A stretch of DNA of 36,018 nucleotides from Elusimicrobiota bacterium. Its GTDB lineage: Bacteria > Elusimicrobiota > Elusimicrobia > UBA1565 > JACRDR01. This document shows positions 7,901 through 17,025 of this stretch, in pieces. The stretch is from assembly GCA_026388115.1 (NCBI GenBank), contig JAPLKK010000124.1:1-36018 (forward strand), written 5' to 3'. The notes below the pieces were generated by a model. It made no database searches and was not told the DNA's origin. It was given only the letters and a program-made list of their open reading frames with translations. Position numbers and translations under genes: made by a program. The stretch's first letter is position 1. The number at the start of each line of letters is the position of its first letter.

Positions 7901-7970
7901 GCCCGTGCGCTTCGCGCACGGGCTGGTACGACATCGGCGGTAGCGGCGCAAGCCTTGCGGCTTGCGCCGC
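7901..7970. other. Two adjacent strong hairpins in a divergent intergenic region
   Basis: Hairpin 1 (7901-7923) has 10-base perfect arms GCCCGTGCGC/GCGCACGGGC around TTC. Hairpin 2 (7943-7970) has 12-base perfect arms GCGGCGCAAGCC/GGCTTGCGCCGC around TTGC. Both lie upstream of the divergent promoters of the genes at 7848 (minus) and 8025 (plus). No T-run follows, so terminator function is unlikely; operator or REP-like roles are possible. Confidence 0.6.
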
Positions 7971-8010
7971 AGAGTAACAACCATGAAATAAATAATGAAG
8001 GCGAGTCATG

Positions 8011-8016
8011 TATAAT
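8011..8016 (+). promoter_or_regulatory. -10 hexamer for a leaderless start at GTG 8025
   Basis: A perfect TATAAT, with 8 bases before the GTG and no Shine-Dalgarno. There is no good -35 at 16-18 bases upstream. The start point would fall at about 8023. Confidence 0.5.
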
Positions 8017-8024
8017 TCGCATCA

Positions 8025-9331
8025 GTGCTGCACCTTGCTCTGCTTCTCGCCGCTTGGTCGGCCGGCCCGGCCCGTGCCGTCATTTTCAACGATATCCTTC
8101 CCGGCGCCCGGCCCATGAGCATGGGCGCGTTCACGGCGGTGGCCGACGACGCCAACGCGATGTTCTGGAACCCCGGCGGCCTGGCCGGAACGGACTTCAG
8201 CGCGATGAGCATGAACGTCGGCCGGATGTTCTCCCCCGTCGGCCCGCTCGGCTTCGTCTCGGGAACCTATACCCGGCCTTTCCCCTTGCGCGAGGCGTCG
8301 GACGTGGGCGTCGGCTTCTTCGTGTTGAACCAGGCGGGCGGCGCTTCCAAGACGGCTATCGCGCCTATCTGACCCGCCCCCTGAAGGCCGGCGCCAACCT
8401 GAAGATCATCAGCGTCGAAGGAGGGACCAAGGGCAAGAAGAACACTCTGGGCCTGGACGCGGGGGCGGTCGCGGAGACTAATTTCGGACTCAAGGCCGGC
8501 ATGGCGGTGTTGGACCTGACGCAGGAGATCGGGCTGCCCGAGCCCACGATCGCTTTCGGCCTCTCCCAGACGTGGCGCGACTGGATCACCTTCGCGGGCG
8601 ACATGCGCGTGCGTAAGAAACTCGCCCAGTTCTATCCAGGCGTCGAGTTCTCTTTCTTCCAGGGGCTGTTGAAGGCGCGCGCCGGCAAGGGCGTCCCGCT
8701 CGGCGGCATCTCGCAGCTCGCCCTCGGCGCGGGCGTGAACTTCTCGCCGGTCGTCGTCGATTTCGCGATGACCATGCCGTGGGGCGGCTATACGAAGAAC
8801 GGCGGCTCCTACCAGATGTCGGTGCAGTACCGCTTCGACGCGCCGCCGTTCTACGGCCGCTTCGTCGGCTCGGCCGCGCGCCAGGCCGAGGACCTCAAGA
8901 GCGAGCTGCTCCAGCTCGACGACCGCCGGCGCACCCTCGAGGCCCAGGCGACCGCCGCGCAGGCCAGCAAGGATTCGGTGGACGGCCAGCTGCGCTCCAT
9001 GGAAGGCCGCGCGCGCGTGATGCAGGAGCAGCTGCGCGAGCTCGAGATCAAGGTGGACGAGAAGCGGTTCCAGCTCGGCGCGCCGGAAAAGAAGGTGCCG
9101 CCCGCGGCGCCCGTCGTCGTCCCGAAGCGCCCGGCGCACAAGCCCGCCTCGCTGGTCTTCCCGCGCAACCATAAGGTCGTCGCCGGGGAGACGCTGCGCT
9201 CGATCGCCGCCCAGGAGTACGGCGACCCGGCGATGTGGGAGCTCCTCTATCAAGCCAACCCGGACAAGATCGACCGCGGCTTGCCGCGCGAGGGCGAGGT
9301 CCTGCTGATCCCGCCCCCGGTGAGGCAATGA
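8025..9331 (+). pseudogene. PorV-like outer-membrane protein with coiled coil and LysM, frameshifted
   Basis: The first frame (8025 to about 8340) gives a signal peptide (LALLLAAWSAGPARA), then PGARPMSMGAFTAVADDANAMF, the opening typical of PorV/FadL-like barrel proteins. The frame then closes at 8370-8372. The barrel continues in another frame as FQDGYRAYLTRPLKAG and runs to 9331. One missing base around 8336-8345 would join the two halves as NQAGG-R-FQDGY. After the barrel come a coiled coil (about 8880-9075) and a C-terminal LysM-like domain (KVVAGETLRSIAAQEYGDP...WELLYQANPDKI), which would bind peptidoglycan. The second half keeps clean protein-like composition, so a sequencing or assembly error is as likely as a true lesion. 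Its stop overlaps the next start (ATGA). Confidence 0.75.
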
Positions 9332-10512
9332 TGGCGACGGTCGCGGTCTTGGGCGAGAAAGAGCGGACGCGCCGCGACCTGACGCTCGCCATCGAGGAGC
9401 TGGGCCATCGCGTCGCGGCCGCCTCGGGCATCCCGGACGCGATGGAGATGCTGGCCCAAGTGCGCCCGCAGCTGCTGGTCGTCGCCTGCGAGCCGGCCTC
9501 GCGCCTGGCCGAGCACGCCCTGGGCGAGGTGGACCGCGTCCAGCCGCTGCTTCCCGTGATCGTCGCGCTCGAGAAGCGCAGCGCCGTGCGGGCGGTCGAC
9601 CTCATGAAGGCGGGGGCTTACGAGGTGATCGCGCCGCCGTGGACCGCGGAGAACCTTTCGGCCTGCCTCGCCAAGGCCTTGCGCTTCAAGGGCACCGTCT
9701 TCGAGTCGTCTCCGGCCCCGGGGGAGCGCCGCCGCGCGACGGTGTTGTGGGCTGGGCTGGCCGTCTTCCTCGCGGCCGCCGGCCTTTGGCGGGCGACCCG
9801 GCCAAGGCCGCAGGCGCCGCCGCCTCCCGCGACGCGCGCGTGGGAGCTGCCGTACTCGCATCCGGCGGGGCTTTGTTTCGCAGGCGGCGCGCTCTGGGTC
9901 TCGGACTGGTACGCCGAGACCGTCTATCGCCTGGACCCGAAGACGGTGGGCGTGCGCCGCGCCGTGCACCTTCCGAAGGAGATGCCGGGGGCGGTGGCGC
10001 TGACCAAGGACTCCCTCTGGACTTCGAGCGCGGGCTCGCTCGTGCGCCACATGATCGACGAGCGCCTGACTGGGCTCGCGCGCGTGCCCGACGCGGCGGG
10101 GCCGACGATCGCCATGGCGTACGACGGGCTGTACCTGTGGACCATCGACTCGAAGACCCGGCGCATCCACAAGCGGCTCCTGGACGACACCTTGACGGTG
10201 CTCGACTCTTACGATTATCCTGGCATGGAGCCGGCCGCTCTCGCATGGGACGGCAAGAATCTATGGTCGATCGACGCGGGAAACAAGGAGCTCGTGCGCC
10301 ACGGCCTGCAGCATCCGGGAGAGGTGACTTTGCGCGTGAGCCTGCCCGAGTACGCGGACGGGCAGTGGCGGCCGGTCGGGCTGGCCTACGACGGCGAGCG
10401 GTTCTGGACCGTCGCGGAGAACCGCAAGAACATCGCCGCGCCGGGGCGCATCTTCCGGCACGTGCTCCAGCCTTCGACAGGCTCAGGCCGGGCGGCGGGG
10501 GCGGCGCCATGA
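9328..10512 (+). CDS. Pseudo-receiver / transmembrane / propeller-like fusion protein
   Basis: 394 residues. Residues 1-115 have the pattern of a response-regulator receiver, but the acidic pocket is gone (VAVLGEKE instead of a DD pair), the phosphoacceptor position in LLVVACEP is not Asp, and the usual Lys is replaced in VIAPPW. One membrane helix follows (about residues 138-155), then a Pro-rich linker and a ~230-residue domain with repeats such as GGALWVSDWYAETVYRLDP, YDGLYLWTIDSKTRRIHK and WDGKNLWSIDAGNKEL, which look like blades of a beta-propeller. The receiver half would be cytoplasmic and the propeller periplasmic. It overlaps both neighbours by ATGA, so it is cotranscribed with the LysM protein and the PilZ-like protein. 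The last residues (PSTGSGRA) come from a repeat unit. Confidence 0.75.
   Translation: MMATVAVLGEKERTRRDLTLAIEELGHRVAAASGIPDAMEMLAQVRPQLLVVACEPASRLAEHALGEVDRVQPLLPVIVALEKRSAVRAVDLMKAGAYEVIAPPWTAENLSACLAKALRFKGTVFESSPAPGERRRATVLWAGLAVFLAAAGLWRATRPRPQAPPPPATRAWELPYSHPAGLCFAGGALWVSDWYAETVYRLDPKTVGVRRAVHLPKEMPGAVALTKDSLWTSSAGSLVRHMIDERLTGLARVPDAAGPTIAMAYDGLYLWTIDSKTRRIHKRLLDDTLTVLDSYDYPGMEPAALAWDGKNLWSIDAGNKELVRHGLQHPGEVTLRVSLPEYADGQWRPVGLAYDGERFWTVAENRKNIAAPGRIFRHVLQPSTGSGRAAGAAP
10471..10487. repeat. CCTTCGACAAGCTC-family repeat unit, copy 1
   Basis: CCTTCGACAGGCTCAGG, inside the last codons of the fusion gene, translated as PSTGSG. Similar units lie at 31621 and 34812. Confidence 0.65.
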
Positions 10513-10892
10513 AGGCGACGGCCCCGCGCACCACGCCGGTCCGCTTCACGTTCGAGGCCGAGGAGGGGAGGGAGGACGGCTGGGGACGCTTCGAGCGGCT
10601 CCATCCGCTGGGCGGCCGCGTGCTGACGCGCTTTCGCCTGGAGCCCGGGGACCGGCTGCTGTTGACCTTCGACGCGGCGGGCGAGAGCTTCGAGGACGTG
10701 CCGGCGAAAGTCGAGCTCTCCCGCCTCGATGAGGACGGCTATCGCGTCGCCGAGGTGCGCCTGGCCGACGAGGTCGAGGCGCACCGGCTGGGGGCGGCCC
10801 TGCGCGGCCTCGTGATCCGCGCCGCGGCGCCGCCGAGCCCCGGGTCGGGGCCGCCGAGCGCGCCCGCCTCGACTCGGAGAGAGGGGAGATAA
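10509..10892 (+). CDS. Small PilZ-like protein
   Basis: 127 residues, overlapping the previous stop by ATGA and the next start by one base. Residues ~10-100 are strand-rich: RFTFEAEEGR, then LGGRVLTRFRLEPGDRLLLTFD and a second half with VELSRLDEDGYRVAEVRL. The strand layout resembles a PilZ fold, but the c-di-GMP signature (RxxxR and NxSxxG) is not clear, so it may be a degenerate PilZ or an unrelated barrel. The C-terminal ~25 residues are Pro/Ser/Gly-rich and partly encoded by a small GC hairpin, so they are probably not structured. Position in the operon suggests an envelope-related role. Confidence 0.6.
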   Translation: MKATAPRTTPVRFTFEAEEGREDGWGRFERLHPLGGRVLTRFRLEPGDRLLLTFDAAGESFEDVPAKVELSRLDEDGYRVAEVRLADEVEAHRLGAALRGLVIRAAAPPSPGSGPPSAPASTRREGR

Positions 10893-12514
10893 TGGGAACC
10901 GCTGCGCCGGATCCGTCGAACGAATTGGCGACGGCCGCGGCTCCGCCAAAGCGCGGCAATCGGGTCAAGGGCCTGTTCCGGTTCGTCTACGGCCTCATCC
11001 GTCTCGTCCTGATCCTCTTCCTCGCGCTGCTCGCCGCCGGCACCGCGATCGAGTTCGTCGTGCCAAAAGGCCCCCTGCGCAAGCTCTGCGTCCAGAGACT
11101 GCAGGCGAGGCTTCATCGGCAGGTGGCGATCGCGGCCGTCTCGATCGGCCCCTGGCGCGGCCTGAACGTCGAAGGCCTACAGGTCAGCGAGGCGCCGGAT
11201 TTCGGGGCGGGGACGTTCTTCAAGTCCGAGCGCGTCATGGTCCGGCCGAGATTCCTGCCGTTGCTGGCGGGACGCGTCGTCGTTGGCCGAGTGCTGCTCG
11301 TCGCGCCGCAGCTGCGCGTCGTGCGCGACAAGACCGGGCGCTACAATTTCGGGAGCCTCGTCGAGGCCTCGGTCGCCCCATCCACCGCCGCCGCCAAGCC
11401 CTCCTTCGACGTCGTGGGCTTCTTCACGAAGGGGTGGGCGCTCGACAGGCTCGACGTGAAGATCAAGCAGGTCGGCGACCTGTTCGCCACCGTGGGCGGA
11501 GGGGCCGCGGGCAAGCTCGCCGCCGCGGTCGCGAAGCTGGACCTCGATGTCGAGGAACTGCGGGTGCGTCGCGGAACGCTGGAGTACGCGGACGAGGAGG
11601 CGCCGCTGAAGATGACCGCGGCGGAGGTGACCGTCTGGGCCGAGGGGCTGACGCCGCGCAGCCCGCGCAGCGAGATCTCGGTGAACGGCAAGGCGGCGGG
11701 GACCGTGCATGACCAGCCGGCGGAGGCGGAGTTCATGCTCGACGCGCGCATGGAGCTCGACAAGAATTACTATCCGGTCGCGAGCGTTGGCCACCTCACC
11801 CTCAACAAGATCCGCCATCCGAATTTCCAGACGGACCGCGTGCGCGCCGAGTGGGACCTGCGCGGGCTGTCGCCCGACCTGCTGACGACCGCGGGCGTGG
11901 TGAAGCTCGAAGGCTCGGCCGGCCAGCTGATCAATCCGGCCTTCATCTCGAAGCAGGGCAAATGGCCCGGACTCCTGCTCTACCCCGTCGAGGTGCTGGC
12001 GAAATTCCGGGGGCTCAACCTGCCCGACATGGCCAAGATCGAGTACACCGAGCTGCGCGGCGAGTACTCCTTCCAGAACGGCGCGGTCAACCTCGCGCCG
12101 CTGTATATTCGCGGCCCCGTCGTCTCGATCAACGCCGAAGGGGCGCTGAACCTGCCGCTGCGCACCGTCGGCCTCAAGGCGAACGTCATCATGGGCAAGA
12201 GCTCGATGGGCGTGACGGTGAAAGGCTTGATGGACGCGCCGAGCGTCGAAGCCGAGGTGTCCTTCAAAGAACCGCCGAAGAAGAGCCGGACCGTCCACCA
12301 GGTCGTGGAGAAGAAGCAGAAGGAATACGTCCTCCGGCAGCACTTCGGCGACGCCGACGGGCTCGTGACCGAGGAGATGGGCGGCCCCGCCAAGCCGCGC
12401 AAGCCCGGCGCGAAGGCGGGCGCCAAGTCCGCGCGCAAGGAGACGGAGCCCGCCGACGGCCCCCGCACCTTGAAGGACGTCGAGAACATCATCGACGCCC
12501 CCCTGCCGGAATAG
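10892..12514 (+). CDS. AsmA-like protein (DUF748/AsmA superfamily), first copy
   Basis: 540 residues. One membrane helix at about residues 28-55 anchors the protein; the rest is predicted periplasmic and strand-rich. The start of the domain (VAIAAVSIGPWRGLNVEGLQVSEAPDFG) is typical of AsmA-like proteins, as is the C-terminal repeat region (TELRGEYSFQNGAVNLAPLYIRGPVVSINAEGALNL). Such proteins form long lipid-binding grooves and bridge the inner and outer membrane. The tail (from about residue 485) is Lys/Ala/Pro-rich and low-complexity. GGGGAG precedes the ATG. It is last in an operon with outer-membrane and signalling-like genes, and has a longer relative at 29382-31619. Confidence 0.8.
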   Translation: MGTAAPDPSNELATAAAPPKRGNRVKGLFRFVYGLIRLVLILFLALLAAGTAIEFVVPKGPLRKLCVQRLQARLHRQVAIAAVSIGPWRGLNVEGLQVSEAPDFGAGTFFKSERVMVRPRFLPLLAGRVVVGRVLLVAPQLRVVRDKTGRYNFGSLVEASVAPSTAAAKPSFDVVGFFTKGWALDRLDVKIKQVGDLFATVGGGAAGKLAAAVAKLDLDVEELRVRRGTLEYADEEAPLKMTAAEVTVWAEGLTPRSPRSEISVNGKAAGTVHDQPAEAEFMLDARMELDKNYYPVASVGHLTLNKIRHPNFQTDRVRAEWDLRGLSPDLLTTAGVVKLEGSAGQLINPAFISKQGKWPGLLLYPVEVLAKFRGLNLPDMAKIEYTELRGEYSFQNGAVNLAPLYIRGPVVSINAEGALNLPLRTVGLKANVIMGKSSMGVTVKGLMDAPSVEAEVSFKEPPKKSRTVHQVVEKKQKEYVLRQHFGDADGLVTEEMGGPAKPRKPGAKAGAKSARKETEPADGPRTLKDVENIIDAPLPE

Positions 12515-12538
12515 GCTGGTTCTCCCTGTCGCACCTCC

Positions 12539-12572
12539 AAACGCGGTCATGCGTCTCTCAGGCTCCGCGTTT
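12539..12572. other. Weak hairpin upstream of gcvT
   Basis: AAACGCGG (12539-12546) and CCGCGTTT (12565-12572) form an 8-base stem with an 18-base loop. No T-run follows. It could end the AsmA transcript weakly, or be chance. Confidence 0.3.
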
Positions 12573-12599
12573 GCGTGGCGTGGGGGGAAATGGATTTTG

Positions 12600-12605
12600 T
12601 ATTCT
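12600..12605 (+). promoter_or_regulatory. -10 hexamer for a leaderless gcvT message
   Basis: TATTCT ends 6 bases before the gcvT ATG at 12612; no Shine-Dalgarno is present and no clear -35 was seen at the right spacing. Confidence 0.4.
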
Positions 12606-12611
12606 TCATCC

Positions 12612-13718
12612 ATGAGTTCTCCCGCCGCGGCGCTTCGACGGACGTGCCTGTACAACGCTCAGCAGGGCTGCGGAGGCCGCTTCGTCGATTTCCACGGGTG
12701 GGAGCTTCCGGTCCAGTTCTCCTCGATCCTGCGCGAACACCAGGCCGTGCGCACCGCCTGCGGTCTCTTCGACGTGTCGCATATGGGCCAGGTCTTCGTG
12801 GAGGGCCGCCAGGCGCTCGAGTTCCTGCAGCATGTGAACGCCAACGACATCGGAAAGATCAAGCCGGGCAAGGCGATCTACTCGCATCTGCCCAACGAGC
12901 GCGGCGGCGTCGTGGACGACGTCATCGTCTCCTGCCTCGCCCCGGGCCGCTACCTCGTGGTCGTCAACGGCGCGACGGTCGAGAAGGACTCCGCCTGGTT
13001 CGAGCGCCACGCGAAGGCCTTTGATGTCCGCGTGGACAACAAGAGCGAGGAATTCGCGATGCTCGCCCTGCAGGGCCCCAACGCGGCGCGCGTGCTGTCT
13101 CAGATCGCGCCGAACGCCGCGGAGCTGCCGCGCTTCGGCGCGCTGGAGCTCGACCTGTACGGCCAGCACAGCGTCATCACCCGCACCGGCTACACGGGCG
13201 AGGACGGCTTCGAGCTGATCATCCCGAGCGTGATCGCCGTGCGGGCATGGCAGGACCTGTTGATGCAGGGCCAATCCTTCGGCATCCTGCCTTGCGGTCT
13301 CGGCGCGCGCGACACCTTGCGCCTGGAGGCGGGGCTTTTGCTGTACGGCCAGGACATCGACGACGACCACAGCACGCTCGAGTCCGGCTACGGCTGGGTC
13401 GTCAAGTTCGAGAAGGGCGATTTTATCGGCAAAGACGTGCTGTTGCGCCAGAAGAAGGAAGGCCTCAAGCGCAAGCTGACCGGACTGAAGCTGCTGGAGC
13501 GCGGCGTGCTCCGGCCCGGCGCGCCCGTCATCATCGACGCGAAGGAAGCGGGAACGCTGGCCAGCGGGACCTTCTCGCCCACGCTCCAGTTCGGCATCGG
13601 CGTGTGCTATCTGCCGCCCGATATCGCCGTCGGCCGCCGCGTGGCGGTCGAGCTGCACGGCAGGAAGATCCCTGCCGAGATCTGCGCTGTCCCATTCTAC
13701 AAAGCAAAGCGAGCCTGA
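12612..13718 (+). CDS. gcvT: Glycine cleavage system T protein (aminomethyltransferase)
   Basis: 368 residues. It moves the methylene group from the aminomethyl-lipoyl arm of GcvH to tetrahydrofolate, releasing ammonia. Family features are clear: the N-terminal FVDFHGWELPVQF and REHQAVRTACGLFDVSHMGQ, LALQGPNA, TGYTGEDGFELI, the folate-site region GLGARDTLRLEAGLLLYGQD, and the C-terminal barrel domain from about residue 280. Length is normal. The start is chosen as the ATG at 12612, just downstream of a -10 hexamer. One base separates its stop from gcvH, so gcvT, gcvH and gcvP form one operon. Confidence 0.96.
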   Translation: MSSPAAALRRTCLYNAQQGCGGRFVDFHGWELPVQFSSILREHQAVRTACGLFDVSHMGQVFVEGRQALEFLQHVNANDIGKIKPGKAIYSHLPNERGGVVDDVIVSCLAPGRYLVVVNGATVEKDSAWFERHAKAFDVRVDNKSEEFAMLALQGPNAARVLSQIAPNAAELPRFGALELDLYGQHSVITRTGYTGEDGFELIIPSVIAVRAWQDLLMQGQSFGILPCGLGARDTLRLEAGLLLYGQDIDDDHSTLESGYGWVVKFEKGDFIGKDVLLRQKKEGLKRKLTGLKLLERGVLRPGAPVIIDAKEAGTLASGTFSPTLQFGIGVCYLPPDIAVGRRVAVELHGRKIPAEICAVPFYKAKRA

Positions 13719-13719
13719 T

Positions 13720-14109
13720 ATGCCAACTCCCGAAAGCTGCCGTTTCACCAAGTCGCACGAATGGATCTCTCCGGCCGGCCCGAGCGCGACCGTCGGGGTC
13801 TCCGACCATGCCCAGCATGAGATGACGGACGTCGTGTTCGTCGAAACGCCGAAGCCAGGACGTAAAGTCAAGGCCGGCGAGGCCTGCGCCGTCGTCGAAT
13901 CGGTGAAGGCCGCCTTCGACATCTACGCCCCCGTCTCCGGCGAGGTGGTCGAGGGCAACGCCGCCCTTGCCCAGGACCCCTCGTTGGTCAATCAGTCCCC
14001 CCACGACAAGGGCTGGCTCTTCCGGCTCAAGCCGGCCGACCCGAAGGAGCTCGAGGGCCTGATGAACCACGCCCAGTACGAGGAGTTCCTGAAGGCAGCC
14101 GCCAAATGA
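13720..14109 (+). CDS. gcvH: Glycine cleavage system H protein (lipoyl carrier)
   Basis: 129 residues. It carries the aminomethyl group between GcvP and GcvT on a lipoylated lysine. The motif [19 protein letters not shown] contains the acceptor Lys63. N-terminal KSHEWI and C-terminal KGWLFRLKP are family hallmarks. It is translated between gcvT (1-base gap) and gcvP (ATGA overlap). The LipM/LplA-like enzyme at 20207-20926 probably supplies its lipoyl or octanoyl group. Confidence 0.97.
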   Translation: MPTPESCRFTKSHEWISPAGPSATVGVSDHAQHEMTDVVFVETPKPGRKVKAGEACAVVESVKAAFDIYAPVSGEVVEGNAALAQDPSLVNQSPHDKGWLFRLKPADPKELEGLMNHAQYEEFLKAAAK

Positions 14110-16994
14110 GCGTGGCACCGGCTGAGCGAAAGACGGAAACCCCTCTCCCTTCCTCCTCCGACAAGTTCCTCCCCCGCCATCTCGGACCGCGGCCGGAGGA
14201 GATCCGCAAGATGCTCGAGACCCTCGGCCTCCAAGACCTCGAGCAGTTGGCCGACGCCGTGGTGCCGCGCGACATCCGCCTTGCCGGAGCGCTGAAGCTG
14301 CCCAAGGCGCTGGGCGAGCAAGAGGCGTTGGAGGCGCTCAAGCGCATCGCCGGCAAGAACCAGATCTTCCGCTCGTACATCGGCATGGGCTATCACGATA
14401 CCTTCACCCCTCCGGTGATCCTGCGCAACGTCCTCGAGAATCCGGGCTGGTACACGGCCTACACGCCGTACCAGGCGGAGATCTCGCAGGGCCGGCTCGA
14501 GGCCCTGCTGAACTTCCAGACGATGATCTCGGACCTCACCGGCCTCGAGGTGGCGAACGCATCGCTGCTGGACGAGGCCACGGCGGCGGCCGAGGCGATG
14601 AACCTGGCCCGCGCCGCCCGCGCCGAGGAGAGCGCGAACGTTTTCCTCGTCTCGGACGGCTGCCATCCCCAGACCATCGACGTCGTGCGCACGCGGGCCG
14701 CGGCCGCGGGCGTGACGGTCGAGGTCGGCGACGAGTCCGCTTTCCGCTTCGAGCAGGGTCGAGTCTTCGGCGTCCTGCTCCAGTACCCGGCGACCGACGG
14801 CGCGGCGCGCGACTGGCGCGGCCTGATCGAGCGGGCTCACGAGGCCGGCGCGCTCGTCGCCATGGCGGCCGACCCCTTGGCGTTGACCTTGCTGACGCCT
14901 CCGGGCGAGCTGGGCGCCGACATCGCGCTGGGCAGCACCCAGCGCTTCGGCGTGCCGCTCGGCTTCGGCGGCCCCCACGCCGCCTATTTCGCGACGCGCG
15001 ACGCGCACAAGCGCCAGATGCCCGGGCGCATCGTCGGCGTCTCCAAGGATTCGGCCGGCCGGCCCGCCCTTCGCTTGGCTCTCCAGACGCGCGAGCAGCA
15101 TATCCGGCGCGACCGGGCCACGAGCAACATCTGCACCGCCCAGGTGCTGTTGGCCGTCATCGCCTCCATGTACGCCGTCTATCATGGGCCGGAGGGCCTG
15201 ACCGCCATCGCCCGCCGGGTGCGCCGCCTCGCCGCGGCGCTCGCCGAGGGGCTCAAGCGGTTGGGCTATGAGCCCGGCTCCGAGCCCTTCTTCGACACGA
15301 TCACCGTCCATCCCGGCGCGCGCGGCCTGGCGATCCTCGCCGCGGCCAAGGCGCGGCGCATCAACCTGCGGGAGCTTCCGGACGGGCGGCTCGGCGTCTC
15401 GCTCGACGAGACGACCCGCGAGGCGGACCTCAAGGACCTGCTCGACGTGTTCGCGGGCGGCAAGGCCGCGCCGCGGGTCGAGGAGCTGTTGGCCGCGGAC
15501 GCCCCCGAGCTGCCGGCGGCGCTCAAGCGCACCAGCCCGTTCTTGACCGAGGCCGTCTTCAACCGCCACCGCTCGGAGACGGAGATGATGCGGTATCTCC
15601 ACGAGCTGGAGAGCAAGGACGTGGCCTTGAACCGATCGATGATCGCGCTCGGCTCGTGCACGATGAAGCTGACGGCGGCGTCCGAGATGATGCCCGTCAC
15701 CTGGCCGGAGTTCTGCCGGCTGCATCCCTTCGCGCCGGCGGAGCAGGCGGCGGGCTATCGCGAGCTTTTCGCGCAGCTCGAGAGCTGGCTCGCCGAGATC
15801 ACGGGATTCTCCGCCGTGTCTCTTCAGCCGAACGCGGGGAGCCAGGGCGAGTTCTCGGGCCTGCTGGCCATCCGCCGCTACCATGAGAGCCGGGGGGAGG
15901 GGGCGCGCAAAGTCTGCCTCATCCCGCACTCCGCTCACGGGACCAATCCGGCGAGCGCCGCGATGGCCGGGCTGCAGGTCGTCGTCGTCGACTGCGACGA
16001 CCAGGGCAACGTGGACGCGGCGGATCTGAAGGCGAAGGCGGATACTCACGCGAAGGACCTCGCGTGCCTGATGGTCACCTACCCGTCCACGCACGGGGTC
16101 TTCGAGGAGCGCATCCGCGAGATCTGCGACATCGTCCACGGCCACGGCGGGCAGGTGTACATGGACGGCGCGAACATGAACGCGCAGGTCGGCCTCTGCC
16201 GCCCCGGCGATTTCGGCGCGGACGTCTGCCACCTCAACCTGCACAAGACCTTCGCCATCCCGCACGGCGGCGGCGGGCCGGGAGTCGGCCCGATCGCCGT
16301 CGCCAAGCATTTGGCGCCTTTCTTGCCGAGCCACGTCCGGCTCAGCCCTAAGAGCCAGGCTGCCGGAGCGGTGTCGGCCGCGCCTTGGGGCAGCCCGCTG
16401 GTCCTCGTCATCCCGTGGATGTACATCGCGATGATGGGGCCCGAGGGTCTGCGGCAGGCGAGCTTAGTCGCGATCCTCAACGCCAACTATGTCGCTCGCC
16501 GGCTGGTGGAGCAGTACCCGGTCCTCTATAAGGGAAAGGGCGGCTTCGTCGCGCATGAGTGCATCCTCGACCTGAGGCACATCAAGGCCGTATCGGCGGA
16601 GGACGTGGCCAAGCGCCTGATGGACTTCTGCTTCCACGCGCCGACCCTCTCGTTCCCGGTCGCCGGGACGCTGATGGTCGAGCCGACCGAGAGCGAGGAC
16701 CTCGACGAGCTCGATCGCTTCTGCGAGGCGATGACGACGATCCGCGGCGAGATCCGGGAGATCGAGCAGGGCACGCTCGACCGCGTCGACAATCCTTTGA
16801 AGAACGCGCCGCACACCGGCGAGTCGATCGCCTCTGATCCGTGGAAGCATCCGTATTCCCGCGAGCGCGCCGCCTTCCCGGCCGAGTGGCTCAGGGGCCG
16901 CAAGTACTGGGCTCCGGTGGGCCGCATCGACAACGCCTACGGCGACCGCAACTTCGTCTGCACCTGCGTCCCGCCGGAAGCTCGCTCCACCTAG
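14106..16994 (+). CDS. gcvP: Glycine dehydrogenase (decarboxylating), P protein, single chain
   Basis: 962 residues, the full-length single-chain form and not the split GcvPA/GcvPB. It decarboxylates glycine with pyridoxal phosphate and loads the aminomethyl group on GcvH. The N-terminal half begins [15 protein letters not shown] and contains [10 protein letters not shown] and [20 protein letters not shown]. The C-terminal half has the PLP site [18 protein letters not shown] with Lys714. The second half starts near residue 480 ([19 protein letters not shown]). It overlaps gcvH by ATGA. No dihydrolipoyl dehydrogenase (L protein) gene is in the window. Confidence 0.97.
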   Translation: MSVAPAERKTETPLPSSSDKFLPRHLGPRPEEIRKMLETLGLQDLEQLADAVVPRDIRLAGALKLPKALGEQEALEALKRIAGKNQIFRSYIGMGYHDTFTPPVILRNVLENPGWYTAYTPYQAEISQGRLEALLNFQTMISDLTGLEVANASLLDEATAAAEAMNLARAARAEESANVFLVSDGCHPQTIDVVRTRAAAAGVTVEVGDESAFRFEQGRVFGVLLQYPATDGAARDWRGLIERAHEAGALVAMAADPLALTLLTPPGELGADIALGSTQRFGVPLGFGGPHAAYFATRDAHKRQMPGRIVGVSKDSAGRPALRLALQTREQHIRRDRATSNICTAQVLLAVIASMYAVYHGPEGLTAIARRVRRLAAALAEGLKRLGYEPGSEPFFDTITVHPGARGLAILAAAKARRINLRELPDGRLGVSLDETTREADLKDLLDVFAGGKAAPRVEELLAADAPELPAALKRTSPFLTEAVFNRHRSETEMMRYLHELESKDVALNRSMIALGSCTMKLTAASEMMPVTWPEFCRLHPFAPAEQAAGYRELFAQLESWLAEITGFSAVSLQPNAGSQGEFSGLLAIRRYHESRGEGARKVCLIPHSAHGTNPASAAMAGLQVVVVDCDDQGNVDAADLKAKADTHAKDLACLMVTYPSTHGVFEERIREICDIVHGHGGQVYMDGANMNAQVGLCRPGDFGADVCHLNLHKTFAIPHGGGGPGVGPIAVAKHLAPFLPSHVRLSPKSQAAGAVSAAPWGSPLVLVIPWMYIAMMGPEGLRQASLVAILNANYVARRLVEQYPVLYKGKGGFVAHECILDLRHIKAVSAEDVAKRLMDFCFHAPTLSFPVAGTLMVEPTESEDLDELDRFCEAMTTIRGEIREIEQGTLDRVDNPLKNAPHTGESIASDPWKHPYSRERAAFPAEWLRGRKYWAPVGRIDNAYGDRNFVCTCVPPEARST

Positions 16995-17025
16995 CCGCGG
17001 GGAAACGCGCCGGCGTTCCGATTTG

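Noticed and set aside
12515-12611. A glycine-riboswitch-like fragment (GTCTCTCAGG) before gcvT
   Set aside because: Only this short piece resembles the motif. The paired GGAGAG and the GAAGG-type core are absent, there is room for less than one aptamer, and the start looks leaderless.
13992-16334. A 780-codon open frame antisense to gcvH/gcvP
   Set aside because: Arg/Ala/Leu-rich translation without motifs. It mirrors the codon bias of the real gene, as expected in GC-rich DNA.
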